NCBI RefSeq assembly: GCF_003020585.1
Contig: NZ_PXUE01000003.1
Location: 186,001-250,000 of the forward strand
Length of the DNA: 64,000 nucleotides
Direction of reading: 5' to 3'
Source: Chryseobacterium aurantiacum
GTDB taxonomy: Bacteria > Bacteroidota > Bacteroidia > Flavobacteriales > Weeksellaceae
Below the pieces are notes generated by a model. That model did not search any database and had not been told where the DNA came from. It saw only the letters and a list, made by a program, of their open reading frames with translations. Each line of letters opens with the position of its first letter. Positions within the stretch are counted from its first letter, which is position 1. Positions 8,747 through 17,894 of the stretch are shown here, in pieces. Position numbers and translations under genes: made by a program.

Positions 8747-10276
8747 ATGCCAATTGTAAAAGATTTCAAGTTTTGGCTTATTGCTAGCTTGGGACTGATT
8801 TATTTTAGTTTAATATATTATTCCAAATGGGTTTCCTCAGATGGACTTTCAGTTACATACCAATCTTACAATGTTTTGAATGGATTAGGATTAGTCTGGA
8901 ATTTAGGAGAAAGAACATATGTTTCAACATCTCCTCTTTTTACCATTACCTCTATTCCCCTCACCTACATTTTTGATTTATTATTCAAGGTATTTCACAT
9001 CTCAGACAATAAAATATTCAACATTCCCATTATTATTAATATGATATTCTCAATAACATCAATTACAATGATATTGAGATATTTATATTTAAAAACCACA
9101 ACAATTAAGCCTGAGCAAATCATTATATTGCTATTTAGTTTTGGTTTATTATTAGCTTCAAAATTTTATATTGATTTTAGTACCAGCGGCCTAGAAAATT
9201 CATTGTCATATTCGGTTATAGCATGGTTTACGATACTAAGCATGAATGAGGAGAACCCAAAATCAGTTTTCCTGATTCCTATTGTTGTTGCTTTAGTTTT
9301 CCTCACCCGATATGATTTTTTTCTAATAGTTTGTCCCACAATACTCTATTATTTCTACAAGCATAAGTTCACAAAAGGATTTATGACAATGTGCATTATA
9401 ATATTGAGCTGGCTTATATTTTCTTTTTTTTATTTTGGGAGTATATTTCCTAATAGCTTTTATCTTAAAACCAATAATTTCAATCTTTATCAATCTCTAT
9501 TCTATTATAAGGAAAACATATTCGAAAGTAAACCTATGTTTCTGCTAATAGCCTTGGGGTTATACAGTTCATATTTTACTAATAAAAAAATATTTCTTGG
9601 GATGATCTTCTATCTGGTTTATATATTTCTGGTACGTGATTATATGTTTGGAAGACTGTTTACTATTTTAGTACCTATTTCCATCATCTCAATTATAGAG
9701 TTTACCTCAAAAAAAGAAATCCGGGTTTATAGAAAAAATTTCATCAAAGTATCTGCACTTTCATTAGTCTTATTTGCCATTGTATTTTTCTTTCCTCCGG
9801 TAGTAAAGCTATATGCGGATAACTATGTAAAAGGACGTTTCATTTTAACGAACGAAAGAGAATATTATACAAAAAGGTTTTCAAACATCAACTTCATCTA
9901 TAATAAACCGGTAAAAGATATAACATCCATTAGTGAAAACGTACAAATGCTTCATACACCATTGCTGCCCGAAAGTGGAAATACTTACTTCATAGATCCT
10001 GTTGGTTTGGCCAGCCCTTTTATAACGTATTATATAAAGAATTATGGAAGCAAAGGAGAAAGACCCGGGCATTATTTTGTAAATATTGATCGTTTAAAAC
10101 AAATAGGACTTTTTGAATCCGTACTTTTGAATAAAAATGTATTACGGGACAAAGATGCTGCGGAGCTATATGATGATGTTAATATCGTTTCGAAAGGAAA
10201 TATTTTTAGTTTAGAAAGGCTAAAAACAATTATTAAATTACACACTCACAATTATAAAAGTACAAAAAATGAATAA
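8747..10276 (+). CDS. Polytopic membrane protein, probable GT-C type glycosyltransferase
   Basis: A 509-residue protein with about ten hydrophobic segments and a C-terminal soluble part of about 150 residues. Near the N terminus, residues about 30-65 read SSDGLSVTYQSYNVLNGLGLVWN followed by GERTYVSTSPLFT. This resembles the first-loop signature of AftB-like GT-C arabinofuranosyltransferases and related mannosyltransferases (DDA-ITFR-GLVWNPGER--YT-PLW), although the usual acidic pair is reduced to SD. GT-C enzymes use lipid-linked sugars at the outer face of the inner membrane. The function is inferred only from this motif and the topology. The gene is visibly more AT-rich than ugd and rfbB on either side, and its end overlaps rfbB by 8 nt, so it is probably co-transcribed. 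Confidence 0.6.
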   Translation: MPIVKDFKFWLIASLGLIYFSLIYYSKWVSSDGLSVTYQSYNVLNGLGLVWNLGERTYVSTSPLFTITSIPLTYIFDLLFKVFHISDNKIFNIPIIINMIFSITSITMILRYLYLKTTTIKPEQIIILLFSFGLLLASKFYIDFSTSGLENSLSYSVIAWFTILSMNEENPKSVFLIPIVVALVFLTRYDFFLIVCPTILYYFYKHKFTKGFMTMCIIILSWLIFSFFYFGSIFPNSFYLKTNNFNLYQSLFYYKENIFESKPMFLLIALGLYSSYFTNKKIFLGMIFYLVYIFLVRDYMFGRLFTILVPISIISIIEFTSKKEIRVYRKNFIKVSALSLVLFAIVFFFPPVVKLYADNYVKGRFILTNEREYYTKRFSNINFIYNKPVKDITSISENVQMLHTPLLPESGNTYFIDPVGLASPFITYYIKNYGSKGERPGHYFVNIDRLKQIGLFESVLLNKNVLRDKDAAELYDDVNIVSKGNIFSLERLKTIIKLHTHNYKSTKNE

Positions 10277-11348
10277 TGTAATCATTACAGGGGGAGCCGG
10301 ATTTATTGGATCTCATGTTGTAAGAGAATTTGTAAAAAACAATCCGGACATGACAATCATCAACCTTGATGCATTAACCTACGCCGGAAATCTTGAAAAC
10401 CTAAAGGACATTGAAAATGAACCTAATTATGTTTTCGAAAAAGCTGACATTACAAAACCTGAGGAACTAAGAAAGGTTTTTGAAAAATATAACCCGGACG
10501 CTGTTATTCATTTGGCAGCAGAAAGCCATGTGGACAGAAGCATTACAGATCCAATGGCTTTTATCAATACCAATGTAAACGGAACAGCCAATCTTCTTAA
10601 TCTATGTAAGGAATTTTGGACATTAAACCCTGACCATACCCATGGAAGATTTCCTGATGAGAAAAGGACAAACCTATTCTATCATGTTTCCACAGATGAA
10701 GTGTATGGAAGCCTGGGAGAAACTGGATTCTTCCTTGAGACAACTTCCTATGATCCACAATCACCATATTCTGCATCAAAAGCTGCTTCTGACCATTTAG
10801 TAAGAGCATATGGAAATACCTACGGGATGCCATTCATTGTTTCAAACTGTTCAAACAACTATGGCCCCAATCACTTTCCGGAAAAGTTAATTCCACTTTG
10901 TATTTCAAATATTATCAACGAAAGACCTTTACCAATCTATGGTGACGGGAAATATACAAGAGACTGGTTATTTGTAATTGATCACGCGAGAGCTATTCAC
11001 CAAATTTTCAATGATGCAAAAACTGGTGAGACCTATAATATCGGAGGATTCAATGAGTGGCAGAATATTGACTTGGTAAAAGAACTTATCAAGCAAATGG
11101 ATGCTAAATTGGGTAAACCTGAAGGACATTCTGAAAAGCTAATCACTTTTGTAAAGGATAGACCAGGTCATGACAAGCGTTACGCTATTGACGCCACTAA
11201 GCTAAATAAAGATTTAGGATGGAAACCATCGGTAACCTTTGAAGAAGGATTAGGAAAAACAATCGATTGGTATCTTGAAAACAAAGAATGGTTAGAAAAT
11301 GTAACCAGTGGAGATTATCAGAAGTATTACGAAAACCAATACAACTAA
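10269..11348 (+). CDS. rfbB: dTDP-glucose 4,6-dehydratase
   Basis: Converts dTDP-glucose to dTDP-4-keto-6-deoxyglucose with bound NAD+. It is an extended short-chain dehydrogenase: GGAGFIGSH at residues 7-15, TDEVYGSL in the middle with the catalytic Thr-Asp-Glu, and YSASK with Y167 and K171. The 359-residue length is normal. Together with rfbA it feeds the FdtA/FdtB-type genes further downstream; rfbC and rfbD for dTDP-rhamnose are not in the window. The ATG overlaps the preceding membrane-protein gene. Confidence 0.96.
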   Translation: MNNVIITGGAGFIGSHVVREFVKNNPDMTIINLDALTYAGNLENLKDIENEPNYVFEKADITKPEELRKVFEKYNPDAVIHLAAESHVDRSITDPMAFINTNVNGTANLLNLCKEFWTLNPDHTHGRFPDEKRTNLFYHVSTDEVYGSLGETGFFLETTSYDPQSPYSASKAASDHLVRAYGNTYGMPFIVSNCSNNYGPNHFPEKLIPLCISNIINERPLPIYGDGKYTRDWLFVIDHARAIHQIFNDAKTGETYNIGGFNEWQNIDLVKELIKQMDAKLGKPEGHSEKLITFVKDRPGHDKRYAIDATKLNKDLGWKPSVTFEEGLGKTIDWYLENKEWLENVTSGDYQKYYENQYN

Positions 11349-11357
11349 AATAAAATA

Positions 11358-11804
11358 ATGAAGTATATTGTTTCATTGCTTTTTGTAGTATTTTCTTCTT
11401 TTGCTTCGGCTCAGGAGCTTCCCCCTCCGGCAATGTCCAATCTTTCCCAACAAAGACTGATTGATGAATTCATAGAAGCATCCCACTACAAGGAAGCATT
11501 GATCAATTATGCCAAAGAGTATCTCGAACTCAAAATGTTTGATTATAATGTAGATCCCCCAAAGGAACTACTTACAAAGAAACAAGCCAATTCAATCATC
11601 AACAGTTTCAATTTTGATGATTTTAAAACTTCGTTATATAGTTCATTCTCTTTTATATCAGAAAAAAATCTAAAAGAGCTGATCAGGTTTCACAAGAGTA
11701 TAGGAGGCGAATTATCAAGAGGTAACTCTGCACTTTTAATGACACCTGCCATTGATTTGAATATTAAAAATCAAATGGACTATGCAATAGAAAATATAAA
11801 ATAA
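11358..11804 (+). CDS. Small exported protein of unknown function
   Basis: 148 residues. The N terminus (MKYIVSLLFVVFSSFASAQ) is a clear Sec signal peptide with cleavage after SAQ or SA, so the product is periplasmic or secreted. The mature part is mostly helical, with a short Pro-rich start. The C-terminal helix (ELIRFHKSIGGELSRG) recalls the end of DUF2059 proteins, but the match is too weak for a firm call. It sits between rfbB and rfbA, 9 nt after one and 6 nt before the other, so it is part of the operon. An exported helical protein between two cytoplasmic nucleotide-sugar enzymes is unexpected. Confidence 0.8.
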   Translation: MKYIVSLLFVVFSSFASAQELPPPAMSNLSQQRLIDEFIEASHYKEALINYAKEYLELKMFDYNVDPPKELLTKKQANSIINSFNFDDFKTSLYSSFSFISEKNLKELIRFHKSIGGELSRGNSALLMTPAIDLNIKNQMDYAIENIK

Positions 11805-11810
11805 AAAAAG

Positions 11811-12674
11811 ATGAAAGGAATAATATTAGCCGGAGGATCCGGAACAAGACTTTACCCTCTAACGATTGCCGTAAGCAAGCAGCTAATGCCTGTTTATGAC
11901 AAACCTATGATTTACTATCCACTTTCTACATTGCTTTTGGCAGGAATTAAGGATATCCTGATCATTACCACTCCACATGACCAGGCCGGATTCATCAAAC
12001 TTTTGGGTGATGGCTCTCAAATTGGCTGTAATATAGAATATGTTGTACAACCTAGCCCGGATGGTTTAGCTCAGGCATTCATTCTGGGTGATCAGTTTAT
12101 TGGCAATGATCCTGCAGCACTTGTTTTAGGAGACAACATCTTCTATGGCTCTGAAATGGGTAATTTACTAAAAAATAAAACCAATCCAAACGGAGGTGTA
12201 GTCTTTGCTTACCACGTGGCAGATCCTGAAAGATATGGTGTAGTAGAATTTGATGAAAACTTCAAAGCTGTTTCTATTGAGGAAAAACCTTTAAAACCTA
12301 AGTCAAACTACGCTGTTCCCGGATTATATTTTTATGACAATGAGGTTGTGGAGATTGCTAAAAACATACAACCATCTGCAAGAGGCGAGCTTGAAATCAC
12401 CGATATCAACAACGTTTATTTGAAAAACGGAAAACTTGAAGTAGGTGTCTTGGACAGAGGAACAGCATGGCTGGATACCGGAACTTTTGATTCTCTTCAT
12501 GACGCTTCTGAATTTGTGAGTGTAATTGAAAAAAGACAAGGTTTCAAAATTGGATGTATTGAAGAAATTGCTTTCAGAAATAAATTCATCAACGAGGAAA
12601 AGCTATTGGAAACGGCTGCAAAGTATGGAAAAAGCGGCTATGGAGAATACCTGAAGAAACTTGTAGGTAACTAA
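11811..12674 (+). CDS. rfbA: Glucose-1-phosphate thymidylyltransferase
   Basis: Makes dTDP-glucose from dTTP and glucose 1-phosphate, the first step of dTDP-deoxysugar synthesis. The nucleotidyltransferase signature [16 protein letters not shown] lies at the N terminus, with [11 protein letters not shown], the metal-site motif LGDNIFYG and VVEFDE further on. The 287-residue length is standard. It is the last gene of the first transcription unit of the glycan locus: an intrinsic terminator follows within 25 nt. Confidence 0.96.
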   Translation: MKGIILAGGSGTRLYPLTIAVSKQLMPVYDKPMIYYPLSTLLLAGIKDILIITTPHDQAGFIKLLGDGSQIGCNIEYVVQPSPDGLAQAFILGDQFIGNDPAALVLGDNIFYGSEMGNLLKNKTNPNGGVVFAYHVADPERYGVVEFDENFKAVSIEEKPLKPKSNYAVPGLYFYDNEVVEIAKNIQPSARGELEITDINNVYLKNGKLEVGVLDRGTAWLDTGTFDSLHDASEFVSVIEKRQGFKIGCIEEIAFRNKFINEEKLLETAAKYGKSGYGEYLKKLVGN

Positions 12675-12696
12675 CCACACAATTTATAGATCTTAT

Positions 12697-12726
12697 AAAC
12701 TATTGGCTTTATGGCCAATAGTTTTT
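12697..12726 (+). terminator. Intrinsic terminator after rfbA
   Basis: An 11-bp perfect stem (12697-12707 with 12714-12724) around a 6-nt loop, ending in a run of five T residues. It separates ugd-rfbA from the ABC exporter genes. Confidence 0.85.
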
Positions 12727-12823
12727 GTCCATAACAACAAATATCAATATATTAGTTGTTATTTTTCAGTTTTATATGAATGATAATTTACAAACTGAAA
12801 AATCCGGTAAGAATTAATTATTA

Positions 12824-12831
12824 TAAATTTG
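12824..12831 (+). promoter_or_regulatory. Probable -7 element for the ABC exporter operon
   Basis: TAAATTTG fits TANNTTTG. It lies between the rfbA terminator and the exporter permease gene and ends 15 nt before its ATG. No clear TTTG is seen at -33. Confidence 0.45.
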
Positions 12832-12846
12832 CAAAAACTTACACAG

Positions 12847-13695
12847 ATGAATGAACCACAACAAAAGTGGACAGAAACGATTGAAGCAGATCATTCTTTA
12901 TTTGATTTAAAATTCAAGGAAGTCTGGAGATATAAGGATCTTATTTACATGTTTGTAAAGAGAGATTTTATATCAAGCTTTAAGCAAACCATTTTAGGAC
13001 CGATCTGGTTTTTTATTAATCCTATTTTAACAACGATCGTATATTTGGTTGTTTTTGGCGCTATTGCCAAGCTTCCTACAGATGGTGCTCCGCCTATTTT
13101 GTTTTATCTGGCTGGCGTAACCCTTTGGAATTACTTCTCAGCTTCACTGCTGGCAACCTCCAGTACATTTGTAGGAAATTCAACTATTTTTGGAAAAGTA
13201 TACTTTCCAAGGCTTGTGACTCCTATTTCCATTGTTATTTCTAACCTAATGCGCTTTTCCGTGCAGTTTCTTTTATTTATTCTTGCATGGGCCTATTATC
13301 TAAGCCAAGGAAAAGTACATCCTAATATATGGATTCTTGCAACTCCTTTTTTAGTTGTATTAATGGCGTTTTTCGCCCTAGGTATGGGGATGATATTTTC
13401 TGCGCTTACTACCAAATATAAAGACCTTAGTATGCTACTGGGATTTGGAATCAGCTTATATATGTATGCAACTCCGGTAATCTATCCGGTTTCTTCACTT
13501 CCTGCCGGTTTCAAAAAACTGGCGTATTACAATCCTCTTACAGGGATTTTTGAATGTTTTAAATACGCCTGGTTAGGCGTAGGTGATTTCTCGCCTTTAA
13601 TGCTGGGAATCAGTACGGTCATTATTCTTATTCTTTTACTAATAGGAATACTTATCTTTAATAAGGTTGAAAAAACCTTTATGGATACTGTATAA
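12847..13695 (+). CDS. wzm: ABC-2 type polysaccharide exporter permease (Wzm)
   Basis: Inner-membrane permease of an ABC exporter that moves undecaprenyl-linked O-antigen or capsule glycan to the periplasm. The protein has 282 residues, with a cytoplasmic N terminus, the amphipathic entry segment RDFISSFKQTILGPIWFFINP and about six membrane helices. I start it at the ATG at 12847. The in-frame TTG at 12829 overlaps the -7 element and would lie before the transcription start. The next gene, encoding the ATPase, begins 43 nt after its stop. Its presence, without Wzx or Wzy, indicates that the glycan is completed in the cytoplasm. Confidence 0.93.
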   Translation: MNEPQQKWTETIEADHSLFDLKFKEVWRYKDLIYMFVKRDFISSFKQTILGPIWFFINPILTTIVYLVVFGAIAKLPTDGAPPILFYLAGVTLWNYFSASLLATSSTFVGNSTIFGKVYFPRLVTPISIVISNLMRFSVQFLLFILAWAYYLSQGKVHPNIWILATPFLVVLMAFFALGMGMIFSALTTKYKDLSMLLGFGISLYMYATPVIYPVSSLPAGFKKLAYYNPLTGIFECFKYAWLGVGDFSPLMLGISTVIILILLLIGILIFNKVEKTFMDTV

Positions 13696-13738
13696 TACTT
13701 GGGAATTACCTTCTATTAATTTAAAATTCAAATTAAAC

Positions 13739-14980
13739 ATGCTGGCTTTAAAAGCAGAAAATATATCAAAACAGTACCGCCTTGGACAGGTGGGAACGGG
13801 AACCTTATCTCATGACCTTAATAGATTTTGGCACAAGGTAAGAGGAAAGGAAGATCCTTATTTAAAAATAGGTGAAGCTAACGATAGAACAACAAAGGGA
13901 GATTCTGAATATGTTTGGTCTCTTCGTGATATCAATTTTGAAATTGAACAAGGAGATGCCGTAGGAATCATTGGGAAAAATGGAGCTGGAAAATCTACCC
14001 TGTTAAAACTATTAAGTAAAGTTACCAAGCCTACTACAGGGCAAATATACACCAATGGAAGAATCGCTTCACTGCTAGAAGTAGGAACTGGTTTCCATCC
14101 TGAGATGACAGGACGTGAAAATGTATTCCTGAATGGAGCTATTCTGGGAATGACCAGAAAAGAGATCAAGCGTAAATTTGACGAAATTGTAGATTTTTCG
14201 GGTGTTGAAAGATATATTGACACTCCTGTAAAAAGATATTCTTCAGGAATGTATGTTCGTCTTGCTTTTGCCGTAGCAGCTCACTTAGAATCTGAAATTC
14301 TTATTGTAGATGAAGTATTGGCTGTAGGTGATGCAGAATTCCAGAAAAAATGTCTGGGAAAAATGGGAGATGTTACAAAAGGAGAAGGAAGAACAATTCT
14401 TTTTGTAAGCCACAATCTTCCTAGCATTTTGCAGCTTTGCAAAAAAGGAATTCTTTTAGAAAATGGATTATTGAAAGGGTCTTCTGATATCAGCACGATC
14501 ATAAGCATGTATTCCCACAATGCGGAAAGTGAAGATATCATTCCTAATTCTGACAAAGAGGTTTACTTGAAAAATTTCAATTCCTATAGTGAAGATGATA
14601 ATGAAAGCAATTTACAAACCGCTAAAAATGGTGTTTTGGAATTTAACATTTACTCTAGCAAGAATTTAAAAAATGTTAAAATAGGTATTGGCTTCAATGA
14701 TGACATGGGAAACAGATTATTTACTCCTTTCTCTGCTCATTTTCAAAAAATGTTTGATCTATCCATCGGAGAAAACATGATTTATTGTACAATAGATAAT
14801 TTCCCACTAAAATCAGGTAAATACACCTGTGAAGTTTATATAGGTGACAATACCGAAACATTAGATTATTACGACAAAGGACTAAAAGTGAATGTGAAAG
14901 ATAATTTCACATTAGAAAAACCCGATTATTCACAAGGATATTTTATTATAAACCAAAACTGGACAAATGAGAGAAAATAA
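13739..14980 (+). CDS. wzt: ABC polysaccharide exporter ATPase with C-terminal glycan-binding-like domain (Wzt)
   Basis: ATPase partner of the preceding permease. Walker A is GKNGAGKST at residues 79-87. The ABC signature is YSSGM, and Walker B is ILIVDEVLAVGD near 187. After the ATPase (about 1-245) comes an extension of roughly 150 residues, rich in beta strands, ending IINQNW. This matches the size and style of the Wzt C-terminal domain that binds the finished, terminally modified end of the O-chain in E. coli O9a. I use the ATG at 13739: a frame open from 13667 would overlap wzm by 29 nt and add an unconserved segment. The stop overlaps the following methyltransferase gene by 14 nt. Confidence 0.92.
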   Translation: MLALKAENISKQYRLGQVGTGTLSHDLNRFWHKVRGKEDPYLKIGEANDRTTKGDSEYVWSLRDINFEIEQGDAVGIIGKNGAGKSTLLKLLSKVTKPTTGQIYTNGRIASLLEVGTGFHPEMTGRENVFLNGAILGMTRKEIKRKFDEIVDFSGVERYIDTPVKRYSSGMYVRLAFAVAAHLESEILIVDEVLAVGDAEFQKKCLGKMGDVTKGEGRTILFVSHNLPSILQLCKKGILLENGLLKGSSDISTIISMYSHNAESEDIIPNSDKEVYLKNFNSYSEDDNESNLQTAKNGVLEFNIYSSKNLKNVKIGIGFNDDMGNRLFTPFSAHFQKMFDLSIGENMIYCTIDNFPLKSGKYTCEVYIGDNTETLDYYDKGLKVNVKDNFTLEKPDYSQGYFIINQNWTNERK

Positions 14981-15752
14981 TATTGAAGAAGAATTATTCT
15001 GTACAAATTTTGAACTGAGAAATCTGTCTGACTTACTTGTATATGGAAAAGCAGAAAGATGGGTGTATGGCTTTATGTTAAAAAGATATGAAGACGAACA
15101 TCTGGATAGATATAAATATGCACAAGCCTATACAAAAGGGAAAAAAGTTCTGGATATTGCCTGCGGTTGTGGCTATGGCACTTATCTTCTGGCAAACCAG
15201 GGTGAGGCTGAATCTATAATTGGTGTGGATCTAAGTGAGGAAGCAGTTCGTTACGGAAATTACAGATACTCTCACCACAATCTAAAAAGATTGGTTGAAG
15301 ATGGTGTAAAATACAAAAATGAATATCCTTTCGATGTCATTGTAAGCTTTGAAACCATTGAACATGTTCCTGATTACATTGACTTTATAGATAATTTATA
15401 TAAAAACCTAAGCGATGACGGAGTGTTATTAATCTCTACTCCCATTACTAAAGTTACCAATACAAAACCCAATAATCCATTTCACGTTATTGAATGGAAT
15501 TTCTATGATTTCCACAAGCTGTTTACAGATAAATTCGAAATCGTTGAGATTATGCTACAGCAAATAAAAATACCGGGTGAAAGAAAAAGACAAGAATATA
15601 CCATCAAAAACCGTATTCTCAATAGAATATCTCCGGAAAAGGTATTAAATATAACCGGAAAAGATATTGAAAAATTCACCAATCAATATGATATGAATTT
15701 ATGTAATGAAGGGTATCAGCTACTAGTATTGAAGAAAAAATCCAGTAAGTAA
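14967..15752 (+). CDS. Class I SAM-dependent methyltransferase
   Basis: A 261-residue protein with the SAM-binding motif VLDIACGCGYGTYLL (about residues 53-67), the acidic end of strand 2 in GVDLSEEAV, and the motif IVSFETIEHVPDY followed by GVLLISTPI. This is the Methyltransf_11/23 type. It overlaps wzt by 14 nt, indicating translational coupling. In ABC-dependent O-antigen loci such an enzyme can methylate the non-reducing end, stopping growth and marking the chain for the Wzt C-terminal domain. That role is inferred from position only; methylation of an internal sugar is equally compatible with the sequence. Confidence 0.88.
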   Translation: MRENNIEEELFCTNFELRNLSDLLVYGKAERWVYGFMLKRYEDEHLDRYKYAQAYTKGKKVLDIACGCGYGTYLLANQGEAESIIGVDLSEEAVRYGNYRYSHHNLKRLVEDGVKYKNEYPFDVIVSFETIEHVPDYIDFIDNLYKNLSDDGVLLISTPITKVTNTKPNNPFHVIEWNFYDFHKLFTDKFEIVEIMLQQIKIPGERKRQEYTIKNRILNRISPEKVLNITGKDIEKFTNQYDMNLCNEGYQLLVLKKKSSK

Positions 15753-15861
15753 AATATTGAATGGTTCTTCTGAAGAAGAATCAACTAAGTATTAAATCAT
15801 CATCTATTTATTGTGTAGTTCATTACTGATTGGAAAAATATAACATAAAAAACCTGATACA

Positions 15862-16797
15862 ATGACGCCTCAGAATCATCAGAATAAGCTGGCTATAGTG
15901 ATCCCTTACTATAAGATAGATTTTTTTGAGGAAACCTTAAAATCTGTTGCAGCACAAACCAACAAGAACTTTACTTTATATATAGGTAATGACACCAGCC
16001 CAAATGATCCCCTGCCCATCATTCAGAAATATTTTGAAGTGGGGACCTATCATTATTTTGATTATAAAAAAAACATTGGTGGTCAAAATCTGGCGCTTCA
16101 ATGGGAGCGAATATTGGAAAATGTTCAGGAAGAATGGTTTCAGATCTTAGGGGATGATGATATGATCTCTGAAAATTTTGTAGATGTATTTTATCAAAGC
16201 TTGCCTTTAGTTGAGACTAAAAAGATCTCTGTGATTAAGTTTTCACATCAATGGATTGACGAACATGATCAGGTGATAGAAGATTTTGATTATGATTTTT
16301 CAGAGCTGAAACCGTCAGAGTTTTTCATCAAAAAATATACTCACGAAATACAGAGCAGTCTTTCCGAAAACATCTTCAAGCTTGACAGCTATAAAAAAAT
16401 AGGGTTTCAAAAAATGACATTAGCTTGGGGAAGCGATGATTTGGCCATATTTTTATTTGCTCAAGGAAATAATATTCTCTACACCAAGAACAGCAAAGTA
16501 AAGGTAAGAATTTCAGGTTCCAGCATTTCAGGATCAGATCATTTAGATGATCAAAAGCAGAAAGCTTATTTTGAGTTAAAGGAAATTTTGGTTACCCAGT
16601 ATTCTTCATTATTTGATTACCAATTCATATCCGGAGTGGTAGAAGAATATTTAAACGTGAGTAATTACAAAACCTATAATGCTCATTATTCGGTAATATT
16701 CTTTTATCTTAAACATTTTAAAATTAAGGCTTTTTTAAAGGCACTCAAAAAAATTTATTACATCAAAAGAAAATGTCGCCTACAATTTCCATCATAG
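15862..16797 (+). CDS. Family 2 glycosyltransferase
   Basis: A 311-residue GT-A fold enzyme. The nucleotide-binding start is LAIVIPYYKIDFFEETLKSV with NDTSPND, and the metal site is in QILGDDDMISE (DDD, about residue 96). The second half has no assigned specificity, and the C-terminal tail is basic and hydrophobic (membrane-associating). Family 2 enzymes transfer a sugar from a nucleotide donor to a lipid-linked acceptor in the cytoplasm. It follows the methyltransferase after a 109-nt gap, and its 3' end overlaps the next glycosyltransferase by 25 nt. Confidence 0.88.
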   Translation: MTPQNHQNKLAIVIPYYKIDFFEETLKSVAAQTNKNFTLYIGNDTSPNDPLPIIQKYFEVGTYHYFDYKKNIGGQNLALQWERILENVQEEWFQILGDDDMISENFVDVFYQSLPLVETKKISVIKFSHQWIDEHDQVIEDFDYDFSELKPSEFFIKKYTHEIQSSLSENIFKLDSYKKIGFQKMTLAWGSDDLAIFLFAQGNNILYTKNSKVKVRISGSSISGSDHLDDQKQKAYFELKEILVTQYSSLFDYQFISGVVEEYLNVSNYKTYNAHYSVIFFYLKHFKIKAFLKALKKIYYIKRKCRLQFPS

Positions 16798-17636
16798 TAC
16801 CATGCTATAATCAAGAGAATTATCTTGATGAATGTCTGCAGTCTTTATTGAACCAATCCTTTACAGATTGGGAATGCATTATTGTAAACGACGGGTCTAC
16901 GGATCACTCCGCAGAGGTAGCCAAAAGATGGCTGGAAAAAGACAGCCGGTTTATCTATGTATATAAAGAAAACGGAGGTATTTCCTCTGCAAGAAATGCA
17001 GGTCTTGATAAAGCTTCAGGAGAATATGTACAATTCTTAGATGGAGATGACATTCTTGATCCTGAAAAATTTTCAAAAAGTCTCATCGGAAATGAAAATT
17101 ACGAATTGATTGTAAGCCAGTTCACAATCTATAGAAACGGCCAACACTTACCTGGTTACAACAGGATTGAACAAGACTATCTGACATTTGACAATATCGT
17201 TTTCGGATGGAATCTAAAATTTACCATTCCCATACATTGTGCTTTAATTTCCAGAAAACTGCTGGATGGGTTTCGTTTTGATCTTACCTTACAACATAAT
17301 GAAGACTGGCTGATGTGGATATACATCACCAAAAACCATCCGAAAGCCATTCTTATTGATGAACCTTTAGCCCATTATCGGAAAGAAAATGATACACAAA
17401 GTTTGTCTTCTGATTATAATAACATTCTTCTTCGCAGGGTTCAGCTACTTCCTGTACTAAAAAAATTATACGGTGAGGATCTTCACGACAGACTGGCCTA
17501 TCATATGATTGATGTACATACCAATCAGCTTATACAGCTAAGATCTGAGTTTAATAAAATAACAGGTGGTAGATTTATAGCAGGTTATCTCGCTTTCAAG
17601 AAGTATTATTATAAACTTTTTCAGAAAAAAAAATAA
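16773..17636 (+). CDS. Family 2 glycosyltransferase
   Basis: 287 residues, a compact GT2 enzyme: SIIVPCYNQENYLDECLQSL at the start, VNDGSTDHSAE, GGISSARNAGLD and the DxD-like FLDGDDILDPE (about residues 87-97). HNEDWLMW later supplies the usual acceptor-site acidic residues (ED). The donor and acceptor are not readable. The start overlaps the preceding glycosyltransferase gene. It is the last gene before a 258-nt gap that probably separates two transcription units. Confidence 0.9.
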   Translation: MSPTISIIVPCYNQENYLDECLQSLLNQSFTDWECIIVNDGSTDHSAEVAKRWLEKDSRFIYVYKENGGISSARNAGLDKASGEYVQFLDGDDILDPEKFSKSLIGNENYELIVSQFTIYRNGQHLPGYNRIEQDYLTFDNIVFGWNLKFTIPIHCALISRKLLDGFRFDLTLQHNEDWLMWIYITKNHPKAILIDEPLAHYRKENDTQSLSSDYNNILLRRVQLLPVLKKLYGEDLHDRLAYHMIDVHTNQLIQLRSEFNKITGGRFIAGYLAFKKYYYKLFQKKK

Positions 17637-17716
17637 CCACATCTGCTCTTAAGATTCATTCAAATTCGAGGAAAATTTGAGATATTGAATTTCATGTTTG
17701 ATGTTATCTGATCGTC

Positions 17717-17751
17717 TTTGATTACAAAAACAAGATAAATTCATAATTTTA
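17717..17751 (+). promoter_or_regulatory. Possible internal promoter before the 3-amino-sugar genes
   Basis: TTTG (17717-17720), a 23-nt spacer and TAATTTTA (17744-17751) approximate the Bacteroidota promoter with one mismatch and a long spacer. A small hairpin (GAGGT/ACCTC, 17796-17812) lies in the resulting leader. The 258-nt gap around it supports a new transcription unit here. Confidence 0.3.
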
Positions 17752-17894
17752 CACCCTCAATAGTCGTTTAGCAATCTAATGTATCTCTCATCCCTGAGGT
17801 TTAAGACACCTCCGAGGTTGGTTTAATAATAAGAATAACCTTAACTTCGATGATTTTATTACATTGACAATTGTTGAACATTTTAAATATATTA

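Noticed and set aside
12829..12846. Upstream TTG start for the exporter permease
   Set aside because: It overlaps the TAAATTTG -7 element, so it would lie before the transcript start; the ATG at 12847 fits better.
13667..13738. Upstream start for the exporter ATPase
   Set aside because: It would overlap wzm by 29 nt and add 24 residues with no resemblance to Wzt N termini; the ATG at 13739 begins the conserved part.
12675..17894. JUMPStart/ops element for RfaH control of the glycan locus
   Set aside because: No GGCGGTAG-like core was seen in the intergenic stretches I read, and this system is typical of enterobacteria.
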